This document shows, piece after piece, positions 43,329 through 52,379 of a stretch of DNA of 64,000 nucleotides (the first letter of the stretch is position 1; each line of letters starts with the position of its first letter). The translations under genes were made by a program, and so were the position numbers. The notes under the pieces are model-generated. The model worked only from the letters and a program-made list of their open reading frames with translations, was not told the DNA's origin and ran no database searches. The stretch lies in contig NZ_JAWHTC010000002.1 of the NCBI RefSeq assembly GCF_032586155.1, forward strand, positions 62,001 through 126,000, given 5' to 3'. This DNA comes from JAWHTC01 sp032586155. GTDB lineage: Bacteria > Pseudomonadota > Alphaproteobacteria > Rhodobacterales > Rhodobacteraceae.

Positions 43329-45014
43329 TCAGTCTGCCCGCACGTCCTCCAACGCTTCCTTACGGGCAGCGCTTGGCACGGCTTCGTGGCGCGATCGGCC
43401 AATCCGCTCGAGATGATGCTCGATCCGCCAGACATGGTAGCTGACCCTATGCAGCCAGCGCGCCGCGTCCATCAGCGCGATCGCCTGACCCGTCGAAAGC
43501 TCTTCGCTCGCCTGACCGATCCCCAGAACGGCCCTGTCCCCGTCCCCGGCCTCGACCGCCTGTTCCAGAACCTTGGTTCTGAAGTTCCGCTGACCGCGGC
43601 GAAACGACTCCTGCAGCCAGTCGAACCGTCCGGCCCGCTGTCCGACATGCTTCTTCTTCAAATTACCCACCAGCGCCTTGCGCAGCACCTGTGCCTGTCG
43701 GCGCAACCGAAAATCTGCCTTTACACCACGCGCGCGGTCCTCCTGAGTGATGCGATATCCCAGCCGCGCCAGGTGGTCCAAGGCGTGCAAGATATCCAGA
43801 TAGCGCGTCAGGACATTGCCGGTCAGCTCTGCGGCGTTGATCTTCTCGGCATAAGACCGCGTTGCATCCAGCGCCCTGAGCCCCTGGCGCAGCTGCTTGC
43901 CATCGCCATCAGCGGCCCCTTTGGTAGAAAGCCGCGCCGCCAACAGCCCGTACATGTGCCGCGCCAGATCCTCGACCGTGGCACAGGTGGCATCGACCGC
44001 CGCGCCCGGATGGCTCAGCAATTGCCGGTCCAGCCGCGACACCAGCGGCTCGCGCACCTCGCGCACCAACCGCCGGATCACTGCGATGAACGGATCCAGC
44101 AGCGCCAGCGCCAGAACCACGCCCGCCACGTTGAATACGGTGTGGAAGATCACCAGCGCGTAGCGCTCCGCCGCAACGTCGCCGCTGCCCGCCAGTGACT
44201 CGATCAGCCCCGCGCCAAAGGTCAGCAGCACAAAGGCCAGAACCCCGGTCATCAGGTTGAACAAGAGATGCGCCACCCCGGTCTGCCGCGCCGCCACCGA
44301 CCCGCCCAGTGTCGCCAGCAAAGCCGTGACCGTGGTGCCGATATTCATCCCCACCACCATTACCGCCGCCTGTCTCAGCCCGATGGCCCCGGCATCCAGC
44401 GCCACCAGCGCCGCTGCGACGCCGGCGCTGGAGCTTTGCGTTACCGCCGTGATCGCCGCGCCCAACAGCACCAGTTGCACCCGTCCCCACATGCTATCGC
44501 CGGGCATCTGTTCGGGCGTCAGCACATCGCTCAACCCCGCCATGCCCTGCTGCATCAGCGCAATACCAAGGAAGAGCAGCGCAAAGCCCGACAACGCCCG
44601 ACCAGCCAGTTCAACCCGCCTTCCGCCGAAAAGCCGCATCATCCCGCCAATGAACACCACCGGCAGCGCCGCGATTTCCAACTCCAGCTTGAACCCCAGC
44701 ACCGCCACCAACCAGCCGGTGAAGGTGGTGCCGATATTGGCGCCAAAGACGATGCCCAACCCTTGCGAAAACGTCAGCAGCCCGGCGCTGACAAAGCCGA
44801 TCACGGTGACGGTCGTGGCCGAACTGCTCTGCAATAGCGCGGTCACCATCGTCCCCGCCGCCACGCCGCGCAAAGGCGTCTTGGTGAATCGCCTCAGCAC
44901 CCGGCGCAACGATTGCCCCGCCAGCCCCTGCAGACCCTCGGTCATCAGCACCATGCCAAGCAGGAACAACCCCACTCCGCCCAAAGCCGTCAGAATACCA
45001 CTTGTCTCGCCCAT
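43329..45014 (-). CDS. Na/phosphate cotransporter family protein with PhoU-like tail
   Basis: The 561-residue protein has an NptA/PNaS-type membrane domain with two repeated motifs, TALLQSSSATTVTVIGFVSA and TAVTQSSSAGVAAALVAL, each followed by FGANIGTT or VGMNIGTT. From about residue 345 a helical PhoU-like cytoplasmic tail follows. The family imports phosphate with sodium, or acts in efflux and other anion roles. It begins 196 bases downstream of the MttB-like gene's end and is probably a separate transcript. Confidence 0.9.
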   Translation of the reverse strand: MGETSGILTALGGVGLFLLGMVLMTEGLQGLAGQSLRRVLRRFTKTPLRGVAAGTMVTALLQSSSATTVTVIGFVSAGLLTFSQGLGIVFGANIGTTFTGWLVAVLGFKLELEIAALPVVFIGGMMRLFGGRRVELAGRALSGFALLFLGIALMQQGMAGLSDVLTPEQMPGDSMWGRVQLVLLGAAITAVTQSSSAGVAAALVALDAGAIGLRQAAVMVVGMNIGTTVTALLATLGGSVAARQTGVAHLLFNLMTGVLAFVLLTFGAGLIESLAGSGDVAAERYALVIFHTVFNVAGVVLALALLDPFIAVIRRLVREVREPLVSRLDRQLLSHPGAAVDATCATVEDLARHMYGLLAARLSTKGAADGDGKQLRQGLRALDATRSYAEKINAAELTGNVLTRYLDILHALDHLARLGYRITQEDRARGVKADFRLRRQAQVLRKALVGNLKKKHVGQRAGRFDWLQESFRRGQRNFRTKVLEQAVEAGDGDRAVLGIGQASEELSTGQAIALMDAARWLHRVSYHVWRIEHHLERIGRSRHEAVPSAARKEALEDVRAD

Positions 45015-45098
45015 GCAGCCCCAAGTTCGTGTTACCCGTCCACCCTACACGAAAGCCAGACACACGTCCTTTGATCTGGGTCAGCCCCGGAAACGGCC

Positions 45099-45146
45099 CT
45101 TCATCTTGCCAGAAATACTCCGGGGGTTTGGGGGCGGCGCCCCCAA
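45099..45146 (+). repeat. AAATACTC motif with adjoining GC hairpin
   Basis: cttcatcttgccag then aaatactcc (45099-45121) is followed by a perfect hairpin ttgggggc/gccccc aa at 45128-45146 with a three-base loop. It lies in the 195-base gap between the MttB-like gene and the Na/Pi gene, both on the minus strand, and it is the clearest copy of the recurring motif. Confidence 0.55.
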
Positions 45147-45209
45147 GGCCTCCGTGGCCTGAACGGATACTATCCTGTGCGCGACAGCGCTCCGCTTGAT
45201 AACATAGCC

Positions 45210-46778
45210 TCAGAAATCCGTCGGCGCCCCGCCCTCTTCCTTGCGCTTTGCCACGAAGGCTGCCAGTTCCTCGCGAATGCCCTCGTTCATCGCCGGGGCC
45301 TCGAAACTGTCAACGATCCGACGGTAAAGCCCATGCGCCCGCTCCGGCGTCCACACCGCACCCGCCTGGTCCCAGGCCTCAAAGTTACGCCAATCACTCA
45401 GGAACGGCTGGTAGAACGCCGTGGTATACCGGTCCTGGGTATGCTGCAGGCCAAAGAAATGCCCCTGCGCGCCGACTTCCTTGATGGCATCAAGCGCTAT
45501 GTCCTCCGGCGTGGTGGCACAGATTGCCGGGTCCATATAGCGCTGGATCTGCTGCAACAGCTCGCAATCCATCACGAACTTCTCCGGGCTGGCAATCAAC
45601 CCGCCCTCCAGCCAGCCAGCAGCGTGGTAGACAAGGTTCGACCCGGATTGCACCGCCGCCCAGAGCGAATTGCTGGTCTCCCACATCGCCTGCCCGTCCG
45701 GCACGTTCGCCGCACACACGCCCGAGGAGCGCAGCGGCAGCTTGTAGAACCGCGCCATCTGCCCTGTCATCTGGGTCGCACGCATGTATTCCGGCGTGCC
45801 GAAGGCAGGTGCGCCCGACTTCATGTCCACGTTCGAGGTAAACGTCCCGATCGCACAGGCCGCGCCCGGCCGGATATACTGCGCCAGCGCCACCGCGATC
45901 AGCCCCTCGGCCAGCGATTGCGCAACCGCCCCCGCCATCGTCACCGGCGCCATCGCCCCGGCCAGGGTGAACGGCGTCACCACCAGCCCCTGGTTGGCTC
46001 GCGCCAGCCGCATCCAGCCATCCAGCATCGGCTCATCATGCTTCAACGGCGAGGTCGAGTTGATGTTGGTATACATCTTCGGCCCGGATTCGAACTCGTC
46101 ATGCGAATGCCCCCCGGCAATCCGCACCATCTCCATCACGTCCTCGACCCGCTCCTTGCCGAGGCAATAGGCATGCACCACCTTGTCGCTCATCGTCAGC
46201 TTGTCATAGAGCACATCCAGGTGGCGGATACTGGCGTGAATGTCCTGCGGCTCCACCGGGTAGCCGCCGATGAAATGGATACAATTGAAATACTGGCTCA
46301 GCTTGATGAAATCGGCGCACATCGCTCTTGTACCGGGGATTTTCCGACCCGTATCCATGGTCCAGTAATTCGGCGGCGAACTGACATTGCCAAACAGCAT
46401 CGTGTCGCCACCCACAGTGATCCTGCGCTCGGGATTGCGTGGCGTCAGGTCCCAGCTTTCCGGTGCATGGCTCAGCATTTCCATGATGAAGTCACGCCCG
46501 ATCCGGGTGTTTTCCCCGTCGATGATCGCGCCCGCCTCGCGGAAAATCTCCAGCGCCTCGGCATTGAGAATCTCGATCCCGATCTCCTCGAGAATCCGCA
46601 TTGCGCCCTCATGCAGCGCGGCGACACCCTCCTCGTTCAGCGGCTCCACCGGCGGGTCCACCCGGCGCGGCGGGTTCCAAGGCATCTGCTCGATCACCTC
46701 GCTGCCGCGCCGCGCCGCCTTACCGGCGCGCCCGCCTGCCCGTCCGCCGCCGCGCTTGCGTGATGTGTCCCGTGCCAT
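45210..46778 (-). CDS. MttB-family methyltransferase without pyrrolysine
   Basis: The 522-residue protein belongs to the trimethylamine methyltransferase superfamily: NEEGVAALHEGAMRILEEIG, NYWTMDTGRKIPGTRAMC and a C-terminal barrel with NLVYHAAGWLEGGLIASPEK. In true MttB an in-frame amber codon encodes pyrrolysine; here the frame is open throughout, so it is the non-Pyl type, whose characterised members demethylate quaternary amines such as glycine betaine. ATG 46778 (MARDTSRKR) has AAAGGGCGG upstream. No corrinoid protein gene is nearby. Confidence 0.88.
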   Translation of the reverse strand: MARDTSRKRGGGRAGGRAGKAARRGSEVIEQMPWNPPRRVDPPVEPLNEEGVAALHEGAMRILEEIGIEILNAEALEIFREAGAIIDGENTRIGRDFIMEMLSHAPESWDLTPRNPERRITVGGDTMLFGNVSSPPNYWTMDTGRKIPGTRAMCADFIKLSQYFNCIHFIGGYPVEPQDIHASIRHLDVLYDKLTMSDKVVHAYCLGKERVEDVMEMVRIAGGHSHDEFESGPKMYTNINSTSPLKHDEPMLDGWMRLARANQGLVVTPFTLAGAMAPVTMAGAVAQSLAEGLIAVALAQYIRPGAACAIGTFTSNVDMKSGAPAFGTPEYMRATQMTGQMARFYKLPLRSSGVCAANVPDGQAMWETSNSLWAAVQSGSNLVYHAAGWLEGGLIASPEKFVMDCELLQQIQRYMDPAICATTPEDIALDAIKEVGAQGHFFGLQHTQDRYTTAFYQPFLSDWRNFEAWDQAGAVWTPERAHGLYRRIVDSFEAPAMNEGIREELAAFVAKRKEEGGAPTDF

Positions 46779-47111
46779 GATCCGCCCTTTCACCTTGGTC
46801 CTCCCGATCATGGCGGTGCCAATCCCACCATCGCCTGCCAATTGGCGACACCTCCTGTCGGAAACAGGCCATCCCGGCAGCGGGTTTCAGTCACGAGAGT
46901 CGCGCAGGGTTGTGGGCTGAACCTTGAACCACCCTTGCCGCATTTGGCACCAGGCTTCGAAATGCGGACAAAACAGACATTGCGGTACATTTCTTCCATG
47001 ATCGGTGAACAGCATAAGAACAGCGGGTAACGTCATCGCAACGCCCGTTTTCGATGATAGGTTTCTTGGTCAAAACGTCTCCCGAACAAAAACTCGGGGA
47101 AGCCTAATCCA
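46779..47111. other. Gap upstream of the MttB-like gene
   Basis: This 333-base interval separates the MttB-like start from the end of the sulfatase gene. It should contain the MttB-like promoter. I see only short open frames without ribosome sites and no convincing hairpin or operator. Confidence 0.4.
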
Positions 47112-48638
47112 TCACGCCGTGCCTACCGCCACCTGATCGGGTCGCATGTCATCTGCCCGCGTGGCGATAAAGCTATTCAGCAGCGAGCGGGTCTCAGCCG
47201 CTGAAGGATCATCAAACAGGTTGTTCTGCTCGTTAGGATCCGCTTCCAGATCATAGAGTTCACCGGCGCCTGAATTGAGATCGATCGTCATTTTGTGGGT
47301 CCGGGTGCGGACGGTTCTGAGCTCTAGCGCGACCCCGACGCGGCCCGGGCCAAGCCCCCATTCATTCAGCGCGAACTCGCGGGTGGCGTCAGCGGTTTCC
47401 AGAAGCGGGCGCAGGCTGTGCCCATGCTGGGTCTGAAGTGGTTTCGCCGTGCCATAGTCATAGAAGGTTGGGCCAAGATCCAGGGTCGAGATCGGGTGAT
47501 CCACCGAAGCGCCTTTGCGCACGCCGGGTCCGCGCACGATCATCGGCACACGCAACAGACCTTCGTAATGCATCGGCCCTTTCAGGATCAATCCGTGATC
47601 GCCCAGCCAGTCGCCGTGATCGCTGATGTAGATGACAATGGTGTTTTCATCCAATCCGGCCTGTTGCAGCGCAATCAGCATGCGTCCGACCTCATGGTCG
47701 ATGTAGGAAATCTGACCATAGGTATTGGCGATGATCTCGCGCAGTTGCTCATCCGTTTGCGGTTGGATGCGGGAGTATTGCTTGCGCACATCGGCGTATT
47801 TCTTGTCCGCCGGTTCACCTTCTATCGCGGCCCGGTGCCACCAGGGCTTGCCTTCGTAATTGCGGGTGCGGTTTTCCGGCAGGTCGACCTCGGCCGGGTC
47901 ATGCAGGCGGGACCAGGGTTCGGGGCAGTCGAACGGGTGGTGCGGGTCGGGAAAGCTGACCCAGGTGCAGAACGGTTTGTCGGCGTCACGCCCGTGGTTC
48001 ATCCACTCGATGAACCGGTCCGAGGTCCAGGTGGTGTTGTGATACGCCGTGGGCAATTTCGAATGCCAGACCTGCGCCGCACCCTTGGTATCACCGGCGT
48101 TTTCCCACATCAGCTTGGTGCGTTCATCACCACGTCCGTCAGCATGGTAGAAACGTTCGTAATGGTGCCCACCGGGCGGTTTTTCGGGGGCCCACCAGTT
48201 ATGGCCGACAAGCATCAGCTCAAGATGCTGGAACCCCATGTAGGGTCCGTTCCAACCCGGGCCATATTGGGCCGACGAGCGCAGACACTCGGGCGTGCCG
48301 GTGGGGTCATAGGTGTGGTAGGTGGAAAAATGCGCCTTGCCGAAAAAGCTGGTCTGATAGCCGGCCTTGGCCATAGCCCCGGCCCAGCCTTTTTCGCCTA
48401 CTTCCGGGCTCAGATCGATACCATTGTCATGCACACCGTGGGTGCGGCACAGCTGCCCGGTCAGGATCGACGCCCGTGCCGGTTGGCAGACGACAGATGG
48501 GGTGATGCAGGCGGTGAAATGGGTGCCATCTGCGGCCAGTTGATCGAGATGGGGGGTTTTGATCTTGCGCCCCATGAAGCCAAAGCAATCGGCGCGTTGC
48601 TGGTCAGCCGAAATCAAAAGGATATTGGGGCGGGTCAT
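47112..48638 (-). CDS. Type I sulfatase (formylglycine-dependent)
   Basis: The 508-residue hydrolase has the type I sulfatase layout: N-terminal metal motif NILLISADQQRADCFG, the formylglycine precursor VVCQPARASILTG (C51, CxPxR), and YISDHGDWLGDHGLILKGPM for the second metal site. No signal peptide is seen, so it acts in the cytoplasm, and anaerobic or aerobic maturation would be needed. ATG 48638 overlaps the tctA stop by four bases. Its substrate should be a small sulfate ester brought in by the tct transporter. Confidence 0.9.
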   Translation of the reverse strand: MTRPNILLISADQQRADCFGFMGRKIKTPHLDQLAADGTHFTACITPSVVCQPARASILTGQLCRTHGVHDNGIDLSPEVGEKGWAGAMAKAGYQTSFFGKAHFSTYHTYDPTGTPECLRSSAQYGPGWNGPYMGFQHLELMLVGHNWWAPEKPPGGHHYERFYHADGRGDERTKLMWENAGDTKGAAQVWHSKLPTAYHNTTWTSDRFIEWMNHGRDADKPFCTWVSFPDPHHPFDCPEPWSRLHDPAEVDLPENRTRNYEGKPWWHRAAIEGEPADKKYADVRKQYSRIQPQTDEQLREIIANTYGQISYIDHEVGRMLIALQQAGLDENTIVIYISDHGDWLGDHGLILKGPMHYEGLLRVPMIVRGPGVRKGASVDHPISTLDLGPTFYDYGTAKPLQTQHGHSLRPLLETADATREFALNEWGLGPGRVGVALELRTVRTRTHKMTIDLNSGAGELYDLEADPNEQNNLFDDPSAAETRSLLNSFIATRADDMRPDQVAVGTA

Positions 48639-50221
48639 GAATTGGCCTCTTTGGGTTTGCGTAGAGAGAGTGTGACCACCAGAACGGTGAGCGCCATGAA
48701 GGTGATGGAAACGGGGCTGGTGAACAGGAACCAGGCATCGCCACCGGTGGAGGCAAAGGCCTGACGGGCGCTTTCTTCCAGTTTGGCGCCAAGGATATAG
48801 GCGATGATGAAGGGCAGAGGCGAGATGCCCAGGCGGCGCATCAGGTAGCCGAGAACGCCGAACCCGATGGTAAACCACAATGCCGCCATCCGGGTTTCCT
48901 GCACATAGATCGAGGTCAGCGTCAGCAGCAGGACGACCGGCAACAGGATGTGCTTGGGAATACGGCTCATGAAGCCCATCGACCGCATGAAGACCCCGCC
49001 GATGGTCCAGTTGAGAAGGTTGGCGAACATCATGCACGTGAAGAGGCCGAAGGCGATGACCAGTTCCGGGTTCACCTCGTTCCCGGTGAAGCGGAACACC
49101 GACGGGCCCGGGTTGAACCCGCCGATCGTCTCGGCGGCCAGGATCAGGAACACTGCTGCCGCGTTGCCGGGAATGCCAAGTGACAGGACCGGTATCAGGT
49201 TGGCGCCGGACACCGAGGAATTGGCCGCCTCGGTTGCGGCGATGCCCTCGGGCGCGCCCTGACCAAAGGCCGGGGTACGGCCCTTGCGGGCATGGGTGGC
49301 GCGACCGGTGGTATAGCCCAGGGTCGCGGCAAGCGTTGATCCGATGCCGGGCAAGGCGCCAATCGTGGTGCCGATCACGGCCGATCGGGATATGTAGGGT
49401 AACAGTCGGCGAATGTCGGCCCGGTGCAGTTTTTGATCGCCCTTTTGCTCAATCTGGGCAATCGCGCCAGATTTGCGTTTTTCCTGCCAGAGGTCTTCGA
49501 TGCTCTTGAACACTTCGCCAAGGATCAGAACCCCAAGAACAACGGCCGCAATGGGGAACCCTTGGGCCAGGGTCTGACTGCCCATGCTGAGGCGGGGATA
49601 GAAATCCTCGCCTGTACCGACATAGGCCGCCAGCAAACCCAGACCCAGCGAGATCAACCCCTTGCCCACCGAACCACCGATCACGGCAGCGATAAAGGCA
49701 AGTGACAGGATCAGAAGCGCGGTCTTTTCCGGCAGGTCAAGGTAGCGCTCCACCACCACCGCCAGGAAAGGTGCGCAAAGGATCAGGACGATATCTGAGA
49801 ACGTGTCGCCCGACGCCGAGGAAAAATGCGCGACCCGGAGGGCCTTGCGCGCCTGACCCTGTTTGGTCATCGGGTAACCGTCGAGCGTGGTCATAAAGGC
49901 ATCGGGTGTGCCGGGCGTGTTGAACAGGATCGCGGGCACCGCGCCGCCAATGGTGGCGCCTTTCATGATGCCCAGCAGGAATCCCATGACAGGCAACAGG
50001 GCATCGGGTGAAAAACCAAAAATCGAGATCAGGATCGGCAGCGCCACCGCCATGGCCATGGGCCCGGCAAGTCCGGGCGTGGCACCAACGGCGATCCCCA
50101 TGAGAAACCCCATCAGGATCATTACGAGGGTGACGGGAATGGAGATGCCCAGGACCGAAAACATCTCGGGGCCTTGAAAGACCGCAAGAATACCCAGCCA
50201 GACATAGTCGAACCAGCCCAT
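48635..50221 (-). CDS. tctA: Tripartite tricarboxylate transporter, large permease
   Basis: The 528-residue membrane protein has about 11-12 hydrophobic segments and the family motifs GIAVGATPGLAGPMAMAVAL and GALPGIGSTLAATLGY, which form the ion and substrate cavity. It works with TctB and the periplasmic TctC. TctB and TctA genes overlap as TGATG, and TctA overlaps the sulfatase, so transport and hydrolysis are made from one message. TTT systems carry many carboxylates and other anions, not only citrate. Confidence 0.93.
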   Translation of the reverse strand: MGWFDYVWLGILAVFQGPEMFSVLGISIPVTLVMILMGFLMGIAVGATPGLAGPMAMAVALPILISIFGFSPDALLPVMGFLLGIMKGATIGGAVPAILFNTPGTPDAFMTTLDGYPMTKQGQARKALRVAHFSSASGDTFSDIVLILCAPFLAVVVERYLDLPEKTALLILSLAFIAAVIGGSVGKGLISLGLGLLAAYVGTGEDFYPRLSMGSQTLAQGFPIAAVVLGVLILGEVFKSIEDLWQEKRKSGAIAQIEQKGDQKLHRADIRRLLPYISRSAVIGTTIGALPGIGSTLAATLGYTTGRATHARKGRTPAFGQGAPEGIAATEAANSSVSGANLIPVLSLGIPGNAAAVFLILAAETIGGFNPGPSVFRFTGNEVNPELVIAFGLFTCMMFANLLNWTIGGVFMRSMGFMSRIPKHILLPVVLLLTLTSIYVQETRMAALWFTIGFGVLGYLMRRLGISPLPFIIAYILGAKLEESARQAFASTGGDAWFLFTSPVSITFMALTVLVVTLSLRKPKEANS

Positions 50222-50769
50222 CAGACGTCACCATTGGGTGGCAAAAGCAGGTCGTCGAACGGCAGATCGTAGACCACGATCAACCCGATGGCCGCCGCCA
50301 GACCGACCAGTACGGCGCGCCAGGTGACCCGGCCTTCAACAAAGCTGACCAGCGCCGTGATCATGCCTGCTCCTCCAACCAGGAACCCGACATATTTCCA
50401 CGGCGCCGTGTCACGCAGGGGGCGATAGCCCGAGTCCATGATCAAACTGGCCATGGCCGGTCCAAGCCAGCGCATGATTGCAAAAGAAAGAGCGACAATG
50501 ATCAGGAACACTGCAAGGAACCAAATGTTGCGCCAGGTGATGCGGCGGGCGTTTTCGGGGCGCTCGAACACGATGACCAGAAGCCCGCCCAGTCCGATGA
50601 AACCGGCGGCCAGCATGGGGGCAAGGGCGTCGCCAATCGTCACCTGACGGCGGACCTTTTCGATCACACCGGTGGTCACGTCGGCGGGCACCCAGACAAA
50701 GGCGACCAGCAAGGCAGCAACCACGGTGCCCAGTCCAAGGATGAGATTTGCACGGTCAACGGAACGCAT
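50221..50769 (-). CDS. tctB: Tripartite tricarboxylate transporter, small permease
   Basis: The 182-residue protein has four hydrophobic segments (for example LILGLGTVVAALLVAFVWVP and NIWFLAVFLIIVALSFAI), the standard TctB topology. It follows tctC after a 69-base gap that holds a terminator-like hairpin, and overlaps tctA. Little sequence is conserved in this family, so the assignment relies on its position between tctC and tctA. Confidence 0.88.
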   Translation of the reverse strand: MRSVDRANLILGLGTVVAALLVAFVWVPADVTTGVIEKVRRQVTIGDALAPMLAAGFIGLGGLLVIVFERPENARRITWRNIWFLAVFLIIVALSFAIMRWLGPAMASLIMDSGYRPLRDTAPWKYVGFLVGGAGMITALVSFVEGRVTWRAVLVGLAAAIGLIVVYDLPFDDLLLPPNGDV

Positions 50770-50795
50770 GGGGTACCCCGCGCCTTTGGCTGAAG

Positions 50796-50825
50796 AAAAA
50801 GGCCCCGCAACATCTTTGCGAGGCC
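50796..50825 (-). terminator. Attenuator-like hairpin between tctC and tctB
   Basis: Read on the minus strand, ggcctcgcaa (50825-50816) pairs with ttgcggggcc (50810-50801) with one G-U pair, and five Us follow. It would stop part of the transcripts after tctC, so more binding protein than permease is made. Confidence 0.75.
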
Positions 50826-50838
50826 CATTGACCTTTGA

Positions 50839-51786
50839 TTACTCGGAGGCCGCCTGCAGCAGAGCGCCCGCAGCTTCGAAATCGCCTTCGACAAGCGCCT
50901 GAGCGTCGTCCCCGGCGATAATGGCAGCGCCACCGAAGGCCTTGGAAATCATGCCATTCGACTTCATGCCCTCTGTAGAGATCACCTCGCCAATGGCTGC
51001 GGCCAGCGCATCGCGGGCCTCGGCAGGCATGCCGCCTGGGCCAACGATCAGGAAATAGCCATCGGCACTGAACTTCACGCCCAGATCGGCAAATGTCGGC
51101 GCGTCAGGCGTTTGAACCAGCGGCGCGCTGAGCGCCGAAGCCAGGTTGACCAAATCGCCCGCGGCAACGCCTTTGCGCTGGATGCCAGCCATGAAGCCAA
51201 GGTCCAGATCGCCCGCGTTGACACCGTTCATTACGCCCTTGCCGCCTTTAACGTTGACGATGTTGAACTCGACGCCTTGTGCCTTGCCGAGAAGATAGGC
51301 CAGATCGGCCAGCTTGGGGCTCATTGCGCCAAAACGGAGCGGGCTTTCCCTGGCTGCGGCGATCATTTCGTCAAAGGTTTTCCAGCCCTTTTCACTGCGT
51401 GACACAACACCCATCTGGAACCCGGCAGTGGTGGTGATGGCGGTGAAGTCCGACGGGGTTACACCCGCATTTGCCACCTTCATGTTGTAACCAAGGGTTT
51501 CGGTCACGACCATGCCGATCACGCTACCATCGTTGGGCTGATCCTTGATCGCCATGGCAAGGTTCATGCCGCCCTTGCCAGTCACCTGCTCGGGGATGAA
51601 CTTCCAACCCATCTTGGCCTCGAGGTCTTCGGCGATCAGCCGTGCCTGGGTATCTGCCCCGCCGCCTGCCTTGAACGCGATCATCAGCTTGATCGGGCCC
51701 GGCGGGGTCCAATCGGATGCGAAGGCCGAGCCGGCCAGAACGACCGCGGCAGCCGTGGATATGGCGGTTTTGAAAATGCGTTTCAT
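50839..51786 (-). CDS. tctC: Tripartite tricarboxylate transporter substrate-binding protein
   Basis: The 315-residue periplasmic protein has a signal peptide (MKRIFKTAISTAAAVVLAGS, cleavage near AFA-SD) and the Bug/TctC core: IKLMIAFKAGGGADTQARL near residue 35 and PEQVTGKGGMNLAMAIKD. The family binds carboxylates through water bridges. It is the first gene of the operon and its promoter overlaps the tandem palindromes. The substrate is unknown; sulfatases on both sides suggest a sulfated organic acid. Confidence 0.92.
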   Translation of the reverse strand: MKRIFKTAISTAAAVVLAGSAFASDWTPPGPIKLMIAFKAGGGADTQARLIAEDLEAKMGWKFIPEQVTGKGGMNLAMAIKDQPNDGSVIGMVVTETLGYNMKVANAGVTPSDFTAITTTAGFQMGVVSRSEKGWKTFDEMIAAARESPLRFGAMSPKLADLAYLLGKAQGVEFNIVNVKGGKGVMNGVNAGDLDLGFMAGIQRKGVAAGDLVNLASALSAPLVQTPDAPTFADLGVKFSADGYFLIVGPGGMPAEARDALAAAIGEVISTEGMKSNGMISKAFGGAAIIAGDDAQALVEGDFEAAGALLQAASE

Positions 51787-51833
51787 GGTGTGTCCTCCCT
51801 GTTTGCGTGCTTGGCCTCATGGAACGATAAATA

Positions 51834-51872
51834 TAGTTGACCGGTCAACAAAAAAGTTGACCTATCAACTAA
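51834..51872. promoter_or_regulatory. Tandem MarR operator between tctC and marR
   Basis: gttgaccggtcaac at 51836-51849 is a perfect 14-base palindrome; gttgacctatcaac at 51856-51869 has the same half-sites GTTGA/TCAAC. Their starts are 20 bases apart, about two helical turns. The pair lies between the divergent tctC and MarR genes and just upstream of the MarR ribosome site aggagga. It is the expected binding site of the adjacent MarR protein. Confidence 0.8.
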
Positions 51873-51907
51873 ATTCATGCAGCGATAGGCTGTAGGAGGA
51901 CCCGAAA

Positions 51908-52372
51908 ATGAGCGCCAATCCCGCCCCGAAACCCGGCATTTACGACGTGCCGCTGCGGCAGATGCTGACCTACAGGCTGACCCGCCTGAATGCCAAGATG
52001 AATGCCCAAGCCATTCGAGTCCTTGGTGAAAATGGTGGCCTGTCGCAGACGCAATGGCGCGTTCTGGTGCTGATCGACTACCTTGGACCGACAACGCCGG
52101 CGCGTGTCGGGCGCGAGATCGTGATGGACAAGGGACAGCTGAGCCGCGCCATCAAGACGATGTCGGCCAGAGGGTTGATTCGTGTCGAGGCCAGCGAATC
52201 GGATCACCGCGCCCATATCGTCAGCATGACCGATGAGGGGCGCGAGATGTTCGAACGTGCGCGGCCCGCGATGCGCCAGAGGCAGCTGGATTTCTCCGAG
52301 GGGCTGACCGCGCAGGAACGCGAGGTCCTGTTCCGGGCGATGGACAAGCTTGAACAACTGGCGGAACGGTAG
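51908..52372 (+). CDS. MarR-family transcriptional regulator
   Basis: The 154-residue regulator has the MarR winged helix: LSQTQWRVLVLIDYLGPTTP, ARVGREIVMDKGQLSRAIK as recognition helix, and LIRVEASESDHRAHIVSMTDEG as the wing. It is divergent from tctCBA-sulfatase and lies upstream of a second sulfatase and an MBL gene, with a double palindrome between. It probably represses both sides until a substrate or product binds. ATG 51908 has AGGAGGA eight bases upstream. Confidence 0.92.
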   Translation: MSANPAPKPGIYDVPLRQMLTYRLTRLNAKMNAQAIRVLGENGGLSQTQWRVLVLIDYLGPTTPARVGREIVMDKGQLSRAIKTMSARGLIRVEASESDHRAHIVSMTDEGREMFERARPAMRQRQLDFSEGLTAQEREVLFRAMDKLEQLAER

Positions 52373-52379
52373 GTCCGCA

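Noticed and set aside
45177..46763. A 528-residue plus-strand frame
   Set aside because: It is antisense to the MttB-like gene and has Arg/His-rich shadow composition.
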